Below are positions 43,292 to 54,648 of a DNA stretch of 64,000 nucleotides, one piece after another. The DNA is from Scatophagus argus (taxonomy: Eukaryota; Chordata; Actinopteri; Scatophagidae), in assembly GCF_020382885.2 (NCBI RefSeq), contig NC_058497.1:20080330-20144329 (forward strand), in the 5' to 3' direction. Both the position numbers and the translations under genes were made by a program. The notes beneath the pieces were generated by a model, which made no database searches, was not told where the DNA came from, and worked only from the letters and a program-made list of their open reading frames with translations. Position 1 is the stretch's first letter. Each line of letters begins with the position of its first letter.

Positions 43292-43899
43292 GGAAACGCT
43301 GTCTGCGTCGAGCTCGCAGCATCCTCAAGGACCTCCCACCCCGCTCGTGGTCTATTTGCACTCTTGCCGTCTGGCAGGCGCTTCAGGAGCCTCAAGGCCA
43401 GGACCAGCAGACTGAGCAACAGCTTCTTCCCCAGGGCTGTCTCCGTACTGAACTCAGCCCCCCACTAACACCCTCACCCTACACCACACTCCACTACACC
43501 ACCCTCTCCTAACTGAGTACTACGTACTGAGTGTTGCACTAGTTCCTCTACCTCACTGTTAATATAGTTAGCCTACTGCCTATCGCTGTACACACCATAT
43601 TGTCCTTTGCACTAGTGATTTATAGTTAATTTAACATCTGTAAATATCATTTGTAAATTGTGTTATAGTTTCTGCCTACACTGGATGCACATTTAAGCAC
43701 ATATCCATCTGTATAGTATGTTCATAGTACTTAGAATCTCTGTATATTATGACAACTACCTGTATATGTAAATTACTGTAAATTACTGTATATCTGGCAC
43801 TTACTGCTTATTGCACTTCTGGTTAGATGCCAAACTGCGTTTCGTTGCATTGTACTTGTACATGTGTAATGACAATAAAGTTGAATCTAATCTAATCTA
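43292..43899 (+). mobile_element. LINE 3' end, plus strand, duplicated
   Basis: Copy of the 38289 element with a two-base coding deletion (KDLPPRS frame break) and an internal UTR deletion. It abuts the receptor fragment at 43915. Confidence 0.75.
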
Positions 43900-43914
43900 G
43901 ATGTTACAGAGAGA

Positions 43915-44214
43915 CGCTCTGTACTGCATCCTCATCATTCATGGCCTCAGCTCTGTACCCTGCATTATTATTCTGTCTATCTTCTTTTCAACTGCCACCT
44001 TGAGCATTTTCAGACAAAACAACGTCTGCACTGCGGATGTTTTCACCCATCAAAACTGGCTGCGTCATTTTAGGTCAGCTATCAGTCAGTTTTACTTCTT
44101 GATCATGTTCATTATTATTGTATTCTGTTATGTTAAAATAATGAAAGTGGCCAAAGCGGCATCAGAATAAAAAGCTCAGAACTGTAATTCTTCATGCTCT
44201 CCAGCTGCTGTTGT
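43915..44214 (+). pseudogene. Odorant receptor TM4-TM6 fragment
   Basis: Starts at the codon after the ERY block (ALYCILIIHGLSSVPC), runs through TM4, the second loop (SIFRQNNVCTADVFTHQNW) and TM5, and loses frame after KVAKAASE. Short deletions remove the SGENKKSTWKG loop, and a jump into 3'-flank sequence follows TM6. A LINE 3' end abuts its left edge, so the 5' half was probably lost at that junction. Confidence 0.85.
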
Positions 44215-45483
44215 GGGGTTGGTCAGCACCATGAGAGGAGTATAATGCTTGGTGGTGACTTTTTACTATACATGTTCTGTATTTCTGTGTTCTGAAACAC
44301 TACACTAATATAAACATTTGGACATACACAGTATATTAACTCAAGAGACATTTTATGCCCAGTGATCTTTTGACATAAAATTTGACAGTTGAGTTACTGT
44401 GAACTTCTATTCAAATGTTGTCATACAATTTTGTTTTACTGTATTATTGGTGGCATTTGCAGCACTGTGTCTGATTTCACTAGAGTGAATCATTTCCATT
44501 TTAAATATTTGTCTGTTGTTTATTTTGGAAGTCAATAAAAAATAACAAAAACACAATGATATGATCACAAGGATTTGTAATGAATTTATTCACAAATTTA
44601 AATAATTAGAAAAAAAAAAATCGTTTTTCTATATATTTCATAATAATATCGGTAACACATATCAGAAAACATTACCGCCCTGTCCACAGGGTAAAAAAAG
44701 TCTCACTTGGGAAGACTTCTTGAGTTTTATAGCTGTCATGATATTTTCCCCTCTACAGTACATAAGAATAGTAACAATACATGATGGTAGTAGATAACTT
44801 TTGATTTCACCAACATGTTTGGGGCATACAGGAGCCCGTGTCGAGGTCCCATTCCTGACCCACGTCTCCAAGCCTTGTACGAGTCCTGGTGCCACGCTTG
44901 TGGTCACAGACCATCAAAGACATGATGTGTCCTCTGAGCGAACACATGAAGGGTTCACACCTTGCAAGGACTGGACCTGCTCATGAAGAGCAATTCAGAG
45001 GTTTTGATACAAAGCACACCCAAAATATTTCTATTGACAGATAAACTTACACAACAAATCTGAGTTTGGTGTATTTAACAAGGGCACTTCTGGAGATCGA
45101 ACCACCAACCTACAGATTAGTGGACGAGCTGCGCGACCTACTTCACATTCTGAAATTAACACCTGCTAATGCAGGTAGAGTGAGGTATGAGGTTGGCAGC
45201 AGGGGCTACAGATGTCCTCCAGAGTTCAACAGTCTCACAGCTGTTTAGTAAACTAAATATCGTGTAAGAAAGTAAGGTTTTGTTTACAATGATAAATGTT
45301 ACAGAATAGGGAGGCTGAGGCTCAGGAGGTGCTGTGGTCTCTCTGATAAGATAAGACAGTACTTAATCTTACTTATTTTACTGATCCCAAAGGAAATCGT
45401 TGACAGTGTGTTGGATGAGCAGGCCAGCATCTTGCAAGTTAAAAATGTGAATGTGACATGTGTTGTAGAGCGCACTGAGGAGA

Positions 45484-45812
45484 TTTTCTACACTGCTTAT
45501 CCATCAGGGTCGAGGAGGGGCTGGAGCCTATCCCAGCTGACTACGGGCAAGAGGCGGGGTTCACCCTGGACTGGTTGCCAGTCGATTGCAGGGCTGACAC
45601 ACAAAGACAGACAATCACAGTCTCTCACTCTCAGGGCCAATGTAGCCAATTAACCAATGAACCTAATGCGCATGTTTTTGGTGTTGTGGGAGGAAGCCGG
45701 AGAAAACCCACACAGGCACAGGGAGAACATGCAAACTCCACACAAAAGGGCGGACTGGGGGGCTGGAACCCTCTTGCTATGCAGTGCTAACCACTGCACC
45801 ACCGTGCCCTCC
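45484..45812 (-). mobile_element. SINE-like element
   Basis: Same insertion as at 39130 and 51186. The B-box region is altered to GGCGGACTGGGGGGCTGG. Confidence 0.8.
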
Positions 45813-46208
45813 TTAAATGCAATCCATTGACCATCCGTTTTACCATTTACCAACACCTCAAGAGGAGATGGTGTCAGTTCTTCAATGTCACTGAGAAGAA
45901 GCAGTTTCAATGTAGAATTTTACATTTAAATTCAATGTTGAGGCACCACTGATGTCAAAATGCCATTAGCTTTAATATATATGTTCTACTTTATACAGTC
46001 CGCTTTTCAGAAATGTTTATTTAACGGTAGTGTTAAAAAGTACGTGACAGCACACATAAACTACCACTGGTGCAAAGCTATTACATTTGCTAAATCTTGA
46101 ATTGAGGTCATATTTACTTATTACTTGTTGATCAGATTAAAGCATTTCAGTAAGTAAGATACATTTCTGTGCAGTCAGTCATTCTGTGAGAGTCATGGTG
46201 TTAAAGTG

Positions 46209-47135
46209 TCAAATCTGAGGATTCTTGACAAAGCCACAGGAAATAAGGTGTTTCAGTGCAAGAAAAAACTTGTCATCTCTGAGGCCATAAATCAGAGGGC
46301 TCAAACATCTTGGAATAAGATTAAACATGATATAATTGAAGTACCTGATGTTAGCAAATAACATGAAATCAATTTTAAGTGCAGCTGCTTCTATGAACGG
46401 GCACCAAAACTGTGTGATACACAGCAGCAGTTGGAAAGCATGAAGAATTACAGTTCTGAGTCCTTTCCATGTGGACTTTTTATTCTCACCTGATGCCGCT
46501 TTGGCCACTTTCATTATTTTAACATAACAGAATATAACAGTAATAAACATGATCAAGAAGTAAAACTGAAAGACAGCTGACCTAAGATGACTCTGCCAGT
46601 TTTGATGGGTGAAAACATCCGCAGTGCAGATATTGTTTTGTCTGAAAACGCTGAGGGTGGCAGTTGAAAAGAAGATGGACACAATAATAATGCAGGGTAC
46701 AGAGCCGAGGCCGTGAATGATGGGGATGCAGTACAGAGCGCTGCGTGTGGAGCACAGCTCTGCATGTCGGAGGGGCATGCAAATGGCCACGTAGCGCTCC
46801 AGGGTCATTGCTGTCAGAGTAACTGGTGTGACAAAAGTGTACACAGACACCATGATGAATATAATAAGGCACAGCCACATTTGAAGGGTGTATTGAAAAT
46901 TTGTTAAAATTAGCAGGATATTAGATATGACTAAAAACGCACAATCAGACAATAGTGTAATAGCAAATAATATATATCGCATGGTTGTGTAGAAGTGAGC
47001 CTTCATTAAAAATGTTGAGAAAAGTATGAAGTTGATAAAAAGGAAAAGTGCCACCAAAACCTGAACGAAAACACTCCGATCACTGATCTTGTACTCTGGT
47101 GATTCACCATCAATCTGAGAGTTATTTGCCTCCAT
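46209..47135 (-). CDS. OR131-2-like: Odorant receptor 131-2-like, subfamily C1, copy 2
   Basis: 308 codons with the C1 N-terminus (PEYKISDRSVF). It has LTNFQYTLQMWLC before TM3 and shares CIPIIHGLGSVPC and FINFILFSTF with the plus-strand 41255 gene, its inverted-repeat partner. It is unusual in having IIIVSIFF in TM4. ERY, loop cysteines and SPLIYGLRDD are intact. It lies about 0.6 kb downstream of the mini-exon of the next gene in the same orientation. Confidence 0.93.
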   Translation of the reverse strand: MEANNSQIDGESPEYKISDRSVFVQVLVALFLFINFILFSTFLMKAHFYTTMRYILFAITLLSDCAFLVISNILLILTNFQYTLQMWLCLIIFIMVSVYTFVTPVTLTAMTLERYVAICMPLRHAELCSTRSALYCIPIIHGLGSVPCIIIVSIFFSTATLSVFRQNNICTADVFTHQNWQSHLRSAVFQFYFLIMFITVIFCYVKIMKVAKAASGENKKSTWKGLRTVILHAFQLLLCITQFWCPFIEAAALKIDFMLFANIRYFNYIMFNLIPRCLSPLIYGLRDDKFFLALKHLISCGFVKNPQI

Positions 47136-47375
47136 ATAGTTCTGAAATATACAAGGGTTTCAGACACAGCCAATTCATCGAGCTCTAAAGACAGGCCTAA
47201 GATTCAGTAACTTAACAAGGACTAAACTGTGTCAGATTTTCTGTTGTACAAAACTCAGTTTGGCTTTTAACAATGGCAGCAATTGTTGAAATTTTCATCA
47301 TCAATATAACATTTTCTATATGTACAATAAATTTGACAAATACACATCAAAAGGTTAAAGTACATGAAGCTGTCA

Positions 47376-47450
47376 GGTTACCAAACCATCCCTGCTCCTG
47401 CTGAGCTCCATGCAGCCTTCTGACAGAGGACTGTGTATGAAGACTATAAA
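47376..47450 (-). promoter_or_regulatory. Promoter and mini-exon block, gene at 46209
   Basis: Gene-strand TTTATAG (47444-47450), ATG at 47411-47409, ten codons, donor GTAACC (47381-47376). An acceptor TTTCAG ends at 47142 and leaves AAC TAT in frame with the receptor ATG. Confidence 0.5.
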
Positions 47451-47726
47451 GAGGCTACTATAACACAAGAGGGACAAAAGTCAGTTTGCTCACCACTGTG
47501 ACATCATCAGTAGTTGTTGTTAGCAACAAACCTCACAGGCCATAGTAAGCATAGTTATGTGCTCTGTGTGATGAAGAGATGTTTTCCCACAAACATTGAA
47601 CTTACTTGTGACACACACTTTCTGTACACATCATTTTTACAGGTTGATCAAATTAAAGCATTTCAGTAAGTAAGATACATTTCTGTGCATTCAGTCATTC
47701 TGTGAGAGAGTCATGGTGTTAAAGTG

Positions 47727-48653
47727 TCAAATCTGAGGATTCTTGACAAAGCCACAGGAAATACGGTGTTTCAGTGCAAGAAAAAACTTGTCATCCCTGA
47801 GGCCATAAATCAGGGGGCTCAAACATCTTGGAATAAGATTAAACATGATATAATTGAAGTACCTGATCTTAGCAAATAACATGTAATCAATTTTAAGTAA
47901 AGCTTCTTCTATGAACGGGCACCAAAACTGTGTGATACACAGCAGGAGCTGGAAAGCATGAAGGATTACAGTTCTGAGTCCTTTCCATGTGGACTTTTTA
48001 TTCTCACCTGATGCCGCTTTGGCCACTTTCATTATTTTAACATAACAGAATATAATAGTAATAAACATGATCAAGAAGTAAAACTGAAAGACAGCTGACC
48101 TAAGATGACTCTGCCAGTTTTGGTGGGTGAAAACATCTGCAGTGCAGATGTTGTTTTGTCTGAAAACGCTGAGGGTGGCAGTTGAAAAGAAGATGGACAG
48201 AATAATAATGCAGGGTACAGAGCTGAGGCCGTGAATGATGAGGATGCAGTACAGAGCGCTGCGTGTGGAGCACAGCTCTGCATGTCGGAGGGGCATGCAA
48301 ATGGCCACGTAGCGCTCCAGGGTCATTGCTGTCAGAGTAACTGGTGTGACAAAAGTGTACACAGACACCATGATGAATATAATAAGGCACGGCCACATTT
48401 GAATGGTGTATTGAAAATTTGTTAAAATTAGCAGGACATTAGATATGACTAAAAACGCACAATCAGACAATAGTGTAATAGCAAATAATATATATCGCAT
48501 GGTTGTGTAGAAGTGAGCCTTCATTAAAAAAGTTGTGAAAAGTATGAAGTTGATACAAAGGAAAAGTGCCACCAAAACCTGAACGAAAACACTCCGATCA
48601 TCGATCTTGTACTCTGGTGATTCACCATCAATCTGAGAGTTATTTGCCTCCAT
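47727..48653 (-). CDS. OR131-2-like: Odorant receptor 131-2-like, subfamily C1, copy 3
   Basis: 308 codons. Signature residues are KIDDRSVF, LFLCINFILFTTF and VLLILTNFQYTIQMWPC. In TM6-TM7 it has EEALLKIDYMLFAKIRYFNYIMF where sisters have EAAVLK or EAALK, including an extra acidic residue in the third extracellular loop. ERY and SPLIYGLRDD are kept; the C-terminus is HRISCGFVKNPQI. With the 46209 gene it forms a pair spaced about 1.52 kb that is repeated as the 51889/53413 pair. Confidence 0.93.
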   Translation of the reverse strand: MEANNSQIDGESPEYKIDDRSVFVQVLVALFLCINFILFTTFLMKAHFYTTMRYILFAITLLSDCAFLVISNVLLILTNFQYTIQMWPCLIIFIMVSVYTFVTPVTLTAMTLERYVAICMPLRHAELCSTRSALYCILIIHGLSSVPCIIILSIFFSTATLSVFRQNNICTADVFTHQNWQSHLRSAVFQFYFLIMFITIIFCYVKIMKVAKAASGENKKSTWKGLRTVILHAFQLLLCITQFWCPFIEEALLKIDYMLFAKIRYFNYIMFNLIPRCLSPLIYGLRDDKFFLALKHRISCGFVKNPQI

Positions 48654-48886
48654 ATAGTTCTGAAATATACAAGGGTTTCAGACACAGCCAATTCATCGAG
48701 CTCTAAAGACAGGCCTAAGATTCAGGAACTTAACAAGGACTAAACTGTGTCAGATTTTCTGTTGTACAAAACTCAGTTTAACAATGGCAGCAATTGCTGA
48801 AATTTTCATCATCAATATAACATTTCCTATATGTACAATAAATTTGACAAATACAAATCAACAGGTTAAAGTACATGAAGCTGTCA

Positions 48887-48961
48887 GATTACCAAACCAT
48901 CCCTGCTCCTGCTGAGCTCCATGCAGCCTTCTGACAGAGGACTGTGTATGAAGACTATAAA
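48887..48961 (-). promoter_or_regulatory. Promoter and mini-exon block, gene at 47727
   Basis: Gene-strand TTTATAG (48955-48961), ATG at 48922-48920, ten codons, donor GTAATC (48892-48887), acceptor TTTCAG before AACTAT-ATG. Confidence 0.5.
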
Positions 48962-50571
48962 GAGGCTACTATAACACAAGAGGGACAAAAGTCAGTTTGC
49001 TCACCACTGTGACATCATCAGTAGTTGTTGTTAGCAACAAACCTCACAGGTCATAGTAAGCATAGTTATGTGCTCTGTGTGATGAAGAGATGTTTTCCCA
49101 CAAACATTAAACTTACTTGTGACACACACTTTCTGTACACATCATTTTTACAGGTTTAAGTTCGAGGGCCATCTTTAGGGCCTGGTTATGTGTTGTGTAT
49201 GTAAACAGAAAACTGAATTTATATCTCATTGGACTCTCAAACTTATGTAAAGCCGAAAAATCACTGCATGAAGTGGCTGTGAATGTTGGATTGTTGGTTT
49301 TAAAGTGACACCGACTGTGAGAAGCAGCTCATCTCTAGAGCTAGCAAATGTGATGGTATACATGTGCTGTATTTTGTAACACTATCTTTTGACATAAAAT
49401 TTGACAGTTGAGTTACTGTGAACTTTGATTCAAATGTTGTCATTAAAGACATGATGTGTCCTCTGAGGGAACACATGAAGGGTTCACACCTTGCAAGGAC
49501 TGGACCTGCTCATGAAGAGCAATTCAGAGGTTTTGATACAAGGCACACCCAAAATATTTCTATTGACAGATAAACTTACACAACAAATTGGAGTTTGGTG
49601 TATTTAACATGGGCACTTCTGGAGATCGAACCACCAACCTACAGATTTGTGGACGAGCTGCGTGACCTACTTCACATTCTGAAATTAGCACCTGCTAATG
49701 CAGGTAGATTTTCTGTTTGGGGAGTGAATCTCTCAAGGCTACCACCACACTGCTGTGTAAAAGTTCGTACCGCTGATTCTTCATGAAGATGGGTGAAATG
49801 AGAGCTCCCGTAAAGTGAAATCAAAATATCTCGATGTCCCCCTAGAGGCTCAAACTGAAATGTCAAAGAACACATCAAATGGTTGGCGTCTGTCATTTTC
49901 AGCACTTCTTATCACAATGTAGTTTCAAGTGCCCATTTTGTCGACAAGTTTGTTTTTAATTAGTTATTTGATGCTATTAAAAAGGCGGTGAAACATCATG
50001 AATGACAGCTGAGTGTTGCTTGCAGTTGTTTCAGACAGGTGTAGAGGTAGGAGGAAATTGATCCCACAAACAGCTCTGCCACCCGATCGCTACTGCAGAG
50101 TCGAGGGCTCCCAACGACATCATGAGTGCAAGAAGGCAGCTGTCATACCCCCACAATATTTTGGCTTCACTTTTGTACATTTGAGATGTGTCATCCATCT
50201 TTTGATATGTCAAGGGTTTGTGTCGAAATAGTCACAACAGCAAATGCCTCTGGTGTCACTGATAGGCCCACTGTTTCTGGCTGTGTGTATGTGTGCTGGA
50301 GTTGGCTCATTCAAGTGTACTTCACGTGGGCACCAACAGTGAATTCATGGGCATTCAAGTTCACCCTGTAAATTCAGAAATCAAGAATCAAATGAAAAGT
50401 CGTCTTGTTTGAAAAACTTAAGCCACATCTGTCATTAGATTCTTATTTTAAAAATCTGCCTGTGTTGAAATTTTAGGAGGGGTCATAGCTCAGACTATAT
50501 TCATTGTATAAATAACAATGACAAAATGTATGATTATTTTGGTCATTGGTTTCATGTATTTCTGTAATAAA

Positions 50572-50775
50572 GATTAGATTAGATTAGATTCAACTTTATT
50601 GTCATTACACATGTACAAGTACAATGCAACGAAACGCAGTTTGGCATCTAACCAGAAGTCCAATAAGCAGTAAGTGCCAGATATACAGTAATTTACAGTA
50701 TGTACAGGGTATGTACAGGTGTCTATGCTACAGATATACTATAAACATGATATACAGGTAGTTGTCGTAATATAA
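50572..50775 (-). mobile_element. LINE 3' tail, minus strand, third copy
   Basis: Copy of the 37869 tail, carried by the block duplicated from 37118-38280. Its plus-strand partner is absent, so this copy shows the state before that insertion, or a clean loss. Confidence 0.7.
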
Positions 50776-51185
50776 AGGACAAAACATTGAATATCAAAAT
50801 TTTTAACAGCCTTGGGACCCTGGGGCAAAATCTTATGAGCTGGGGTCTGTGGTCTAAAGGTCCCTGGCATGAAAAAGTTTGAGAACAACCAACCTAAAGA
50901 ATGAATGCCATGTTTACACATGCGTGTTTGATATTTATTGTGAAATTCAGTAAACTAAATATCGTGTAAGAAAATAAGGTTTTGTTTGCAATGATAAATG
51001 TTACAGAATAGGGAGGCTGAGGCTCAGGAGGTGCTGTGGTCTCTCTGATAAGATAAGACAGTACTTAATCTTACTCATTTTACTAATCCCAAAGGAAATC
51101 GTTGACAGTGTGTTGGATGAGCAGGCCAGCATCTTGCAAGTTAAAAATGTGAATGTGACATGTGTTGTAGAGCGCACTGAGGAGA

Positions 51186-51513
51186 TTTTCTACACCGCTT
51201 ATCCATCAGGGTCGAGGAGGGGCTGGAGCCTATCCCAGCTGACTATGGGCAAGAGGCGGGGTTCACCCTGGACTGGTTGCCAGTCGATTGCAGGGCTGAC
51301 ACACAAAGACAGACAATCACAGTCTCTCACTCTCAGGGCCAATGTAGCCAATTAACCAATTAACCTCATGTGCATGTTTTTGGTATTGTGGGAGGAAGCC
51401 GGAGAAAACCCACACAGGCACAGGGAGAACATGCAAACTCCACACAAAAGGGCGGACTGGGGGGCTGGAACCCTCTTGCTATGCAGTGCTAACCACTGCA
51501 CCACCGTGCCCTC
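51186..51513 (-). mobile_element. SINE-like element
   Basis: Copy of the 45484 element within the 5.7-kb duplication, with the same altered B-box region. Confidence 0.8.
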
Positions 51514-51888
51514 CGTAAATGCAATCCATTGACCATCCGTTTTACCGTTTACCGTCAGATCTTCAATGTCACTGAGAAGCAGTTTCAGTGTAGAATTTTA
51601 CATTTAAATTCAATGTTGAGACACCACTGATGTCAAAATGCCATTAGCTTTAATATATATGCTCTACTTTATACAGTCTGCTTTTCAGAAATGTTTATTT
51701 AACGGTAGTGTTAAAAAGTATGTGACAGCACACATAAACTACCACTGGTGCAAAGCTATTACATTTGCTGATTCTTGAATTGAGGTCATATTTACTTATT
51801 ACTTGTTGATCAGATGAAAGCATTTCAGTAAGTAAGATACATTTCTGTGCAGTCAGTCATTCTGTGAGAGAGTCATGGTGTTAAAGTG

Positions 51889-52815
51889 TCAAATCTGAGG
51901 ATTCTTGACAAAGCCACAGGAAATAAGGTGTTTCAGTGCAAGAAAAAACTTGTCATCCCTGAGGCCATAAATCAGAGGGCTCAAACATCTTGGAATAAGA
52001 TTAAATATGATAAAATTGAAGAACCTGATATTAACATATAACATGTAATCAATTTTAAGTGCAGCTGCTTCTATGAACGGGCACCAAAACTGTGTGATAC
52101 ACAGCAGCAGCTGGAAAGCATGAAGAATTACAGTTCTGAGTCCTTTCCATGTGGACTTTTTATTCTCACCTGATGCCGCTTTGGCCACTTTCATTATTTT
52201 AACATAACAGAATATAATAGTAATAAACATGATCAAGAAGTAAAACTGAAAGACAGCTGACCTAAGATGACTCTGCCAGTTTTGATGGGTGAAAACATCC
52301 GCACTGCAGACATTGTTTTGTCTGAAAACGCTGAGGGTGGCAGTTGAAAAGAAGATGGACAGAATAATAATGCAGGGTACAGAGCTGAGGCCGTGAATGA
52401 TGAGGATGCAGTACAGAGCACTGCGTGTGGAGCACAGCTCTGCATGTCGGAGGGGCATGCAAATGGCCACGTAGCGCTCCAGGGTCATTGCTGTCAGAGT
52501 AACTGGTGTGACAAAAGTGTACACAGACACCATGATGAATATAATAAGGCACAGCCACATTTGAATGGTGTATTGAAAATTTGCTAAAATTAGCAGGATA
52601 TTAGATATGACTAAAAACGCACAATCAGACAATAGTGTAATAGCAAATAATATATATCGCATGGTTGTGTAGAAGTGAGCCTTCATTAGAAAAGTTGTGA
52701 GAAGTATAAAGTTGATAAAAAGGAAAAGTGCCACCAAAACCTGAACCAAAACACTCCGATCATTGATCTTGTACTCTGGTGATTCACCATCAATCTGAGA
52801 GTTATTTGCCTCCAT
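51889..52815 (-). CDS. OR131-2-like: Odorant receptor 131-2-like, subfamily C1, copy 4
   Basis: 308 codons. It is a mosaic: the C-terminal half (KIDYMLYVNIRFFNFIIFNLIPRC) matches the plus-strand 41255 gene, while TM3-TM4 (LIIFIMVSVYTF, CILIIHGLSSVPC) matches the 47727 gene. TM1 has FINFILLTTF and the second loop has NNVCSADVF. Sequon N4, ERY and SPLIYGLRDD are present. It lies 5.68 kb from its paralogue at 46209, the period of the pair duplication. Confidence 0.93.
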   Translation of the reverse strand: MEANNSQIDGESPEYKINDRSVLVQVLVALFLFINFILLTTFLMKAHFYTTMRYILFAITLLSDCAFLVISNILLILANFQYTIQMWLCLIIFIMVSVYTFVTPVTLTAMTLERYVAICMPLRHAELCSTRSALYCILIIHGLSSVPCIIILSIFFSTATLSVFRQNNVCSADVFTHQNWQSHLRSAVFQFYFLIMFITIIFCYVKIMKVAKAASGENKKSTWKGLRTVILHAFQLLLCITQFWCPFIEAAALKIDYMLYVNIRFFNFIIFNLIPRCLSPLIYGLRDDKFFLALKHLISCGFVKNPQI

Positions 52816-53055
52816 ATAGTCCTGAAATATACAAGGGTTTCAGACACAGCCAATTCATCGAGCTCTAAAGACAGGCCTAACATTCAGTAAGTTAACAAGG
52901 ACTAAACTGTGTCAGATTTTCTGTTGTACAAAACTCAGTTTGGCTTTTAACAATGGCAGCAATTGTTGAAATTTTCATCATCAATATAACATTTTCTATA
53001 TGTACAATAAATTTGACAAATACACATCAAAAGGTTAAAGTACATGAAGCTGTCA

Positions 53056-53130
53056 GATTACCAAACCATCCCTGCTCCTGCTGAGCTCCATGCAGCCTTC
53101 TGACAGAGGACTGTGTATGAAGACTATAAA
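53056..53130 (-). promoter_or_regulatory. Promoter and mini-exon block, gene at 51889
   Basis: Gene-strand TTTATAG (53124-53130), ATG at 53091-53089, ten codons, donor GTAATC, acceptor TTTCAG leaving GAC TAT in frame with the receptor ATG, as in the 41255 gene. Confidence 0.5.
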
Positions 53131-53412
53131 GAGGCTACTATAACACAAGAGGGACAAAAGTCAGTTTGCTCACCACTGTGACATCATCAGTAGTTGTTGT
53201 TAGCAACAAACTTCACAGGCCATAGTAAGCATAGTCATGTGCTCTGTGTGATGAAGAGATGTTTTCCCACAAACATTAAACTTACTTGTGACACACACTT
53301 TCTGTACACATCATTTTTACAGGTTTATCAAATGAAATCATTTCAGTAAGTAAGATACATTTCTGTGCAGTCAGTCATTCTGTGAGAGAGTCATGGTGTT
53401 AAAGTGTCAAAT

Positions 53413-54333
53413 CTAAGGATTCTTGACAAAGCCACAGGAAATACGGTGTTTCAGTGCAAGAAAAAACTTGTCATCCCTGAGGCCATAAATCAGAGGGCTC
53501 AAACATCTTGGAACAAGATTAAACATGATATAATTGAAGTACCTGATGTTAGCATATAACATGAAATCAATTTTAAGTGCAGCTGCTTCTATGAACGGGC
53601 ACCAAAACTGTGTGATACACAGCAGCAGTTGGAAAGCATGAAGAATTACAGTTCTGAGTCCTTTCCATGTGGACTTTTTATTCTCACCTGATGCCGCTTT
53701 GGCCACTTTCATTATTTTAACATAACAGAATATAATAGTAATAAACATGATCAAGAAGTAAAACTGACTGATAGCTGACCTAAAATGACGCTGCCAGGTT
53801 TGATGGGTGAAAACATCTGAAGTGCAGACGTTGTTTTTTCTGAAAATGCTCAGGGTGACAGTTGAAAAGAAGATGGACAGAATAATAATGCAGGGTACAG
53901 AGCTGAGGCCGTGAATGATGAGGATGCAGTACAGAGCGCTGCGTGTGGAGCACAGCTCTGCATGTCGGAGGGGCATGCAAATGGCCACGTAGCGCTCCAG
54001 GGTCATTGCTGTCAGAGTAACTGGTGTGACAAAAGTGTACACAGACAACATGATGAATATAATAAGGCACAGCCACATTTGAATGGTGTATTGAAAATTT
54101 ACTAAAATTATCAGGGTATTAGATATGAGTAAAAACGTACAATCAGACAATAGTGTAATAGCAAATAATATATATCGCATGGTTGTGTAGAAGTGAGCCT
54201 TCATTAAAAAAGTTGAGAAAAGTATGAAGTTGATAAAAAGGAAAAGTGCCACCAAAACCTGAACGAAAACACTCCGATCATTGATCTTGTACTCTGGTGA
54301 TTCACCATCAATCTGAGAGTTATTTGCCTCCAT
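53413..54333 (-). CDS. OR131-2-like: Odorant receptor 131-2-like, subfamily C1/B mosaic
   Basis: 306 codons, two shorter than the other C1 genes because the stop comes right after KNP. N-terminus and TM6-TM7 are C1-type. The second loop and TM5 (TVTLSIFRKNNVCTSDVF, TWQRHFRSAISQFYF) are those of the B gene at 35057, and TM2-TM3 resembles the B gene at 27175. FRKNN is unique (others FRQNN). All structural motifs are intact. This is a good candidate for a converted gene with altered ligand contacts. Confidence 0.93.
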   Translation of the reverse strand: MEANNSQIDGESPEYKINDRSVFVQVLVALFLFINFILFSTFLMKAHFYTTMRYILFAITLLSDCTFLLISNTLIILVNFQYTIQMWLCLIIFIMLSVYTFVTPVTLTAMTLERYVAICMPLRHAELCSTRSALYCILIIHGLSSVPCIIILSIFFSTVTLSIFRKNNVCTSDVFTHQTWQRHFRSAISQFYFLIMFITIIFCYVKIMKVAKAASGENKKSTWKGLRTVILHAFQLLLCITQFWCPFIEAAALKIDFMLYANIRYFNYIMFNLVPRCLSPLIYGLRDDKFFLALKHRISCGFVKNP

Positions 54334-54573
54334 ATAGTTCTGAAATATACAAGGGTTTCAGACACAGCCAATTCATCGAGCTCTAAAGACAGGCCTAAGA
54401 TTCAGGAACTTAACAAGGACTAAACTGTGTCAGATTTTCTGTTGTACAAAACTCAGTTTGGCTTTTAACAATGGCAGCAATTGCTGAAATTTTCATCATC
54501 AATATAACATTTTCTATATGTACAATAAATTTGACAAATACACATCAAAAGGTTAAAGTACATGAAGCTGTCA

Positions 54574-54648
54574 GGTTACCAAACCATCCCTGCTCCTGCT
54601 GAGCTCCATGCAGCCTTCTGACAGAGGACTGTGTATGAAGACTATAAA
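54574..54648 (-). promoter_or_regulatory. Promoter and mini-exon block, gene at 53413
   Basis: Gene-strand TTTATAG (54642-54648), ATG at 54609-54607, ten codons, donor GTAACC (54579-54574), acceptor TTTCAG before AACTAT-ATG. Confidence 0.5.

Larger units (their letters stand above)
40254..47640. repeat. Inverted duplication around a 2.4-kb centre
   Basis: The arm 40490-42880 (plus-strand 41255 gene with leader and 3' flank) is matched in reverse complement by 45290-47640 (46209 gene). The centre, about 42880-45290, holds LINE ends, a receptor fragment and sequence also found at 36.1-37.1 kb. The SINE in the left arm is internally deleted. Confidence 0.8.
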
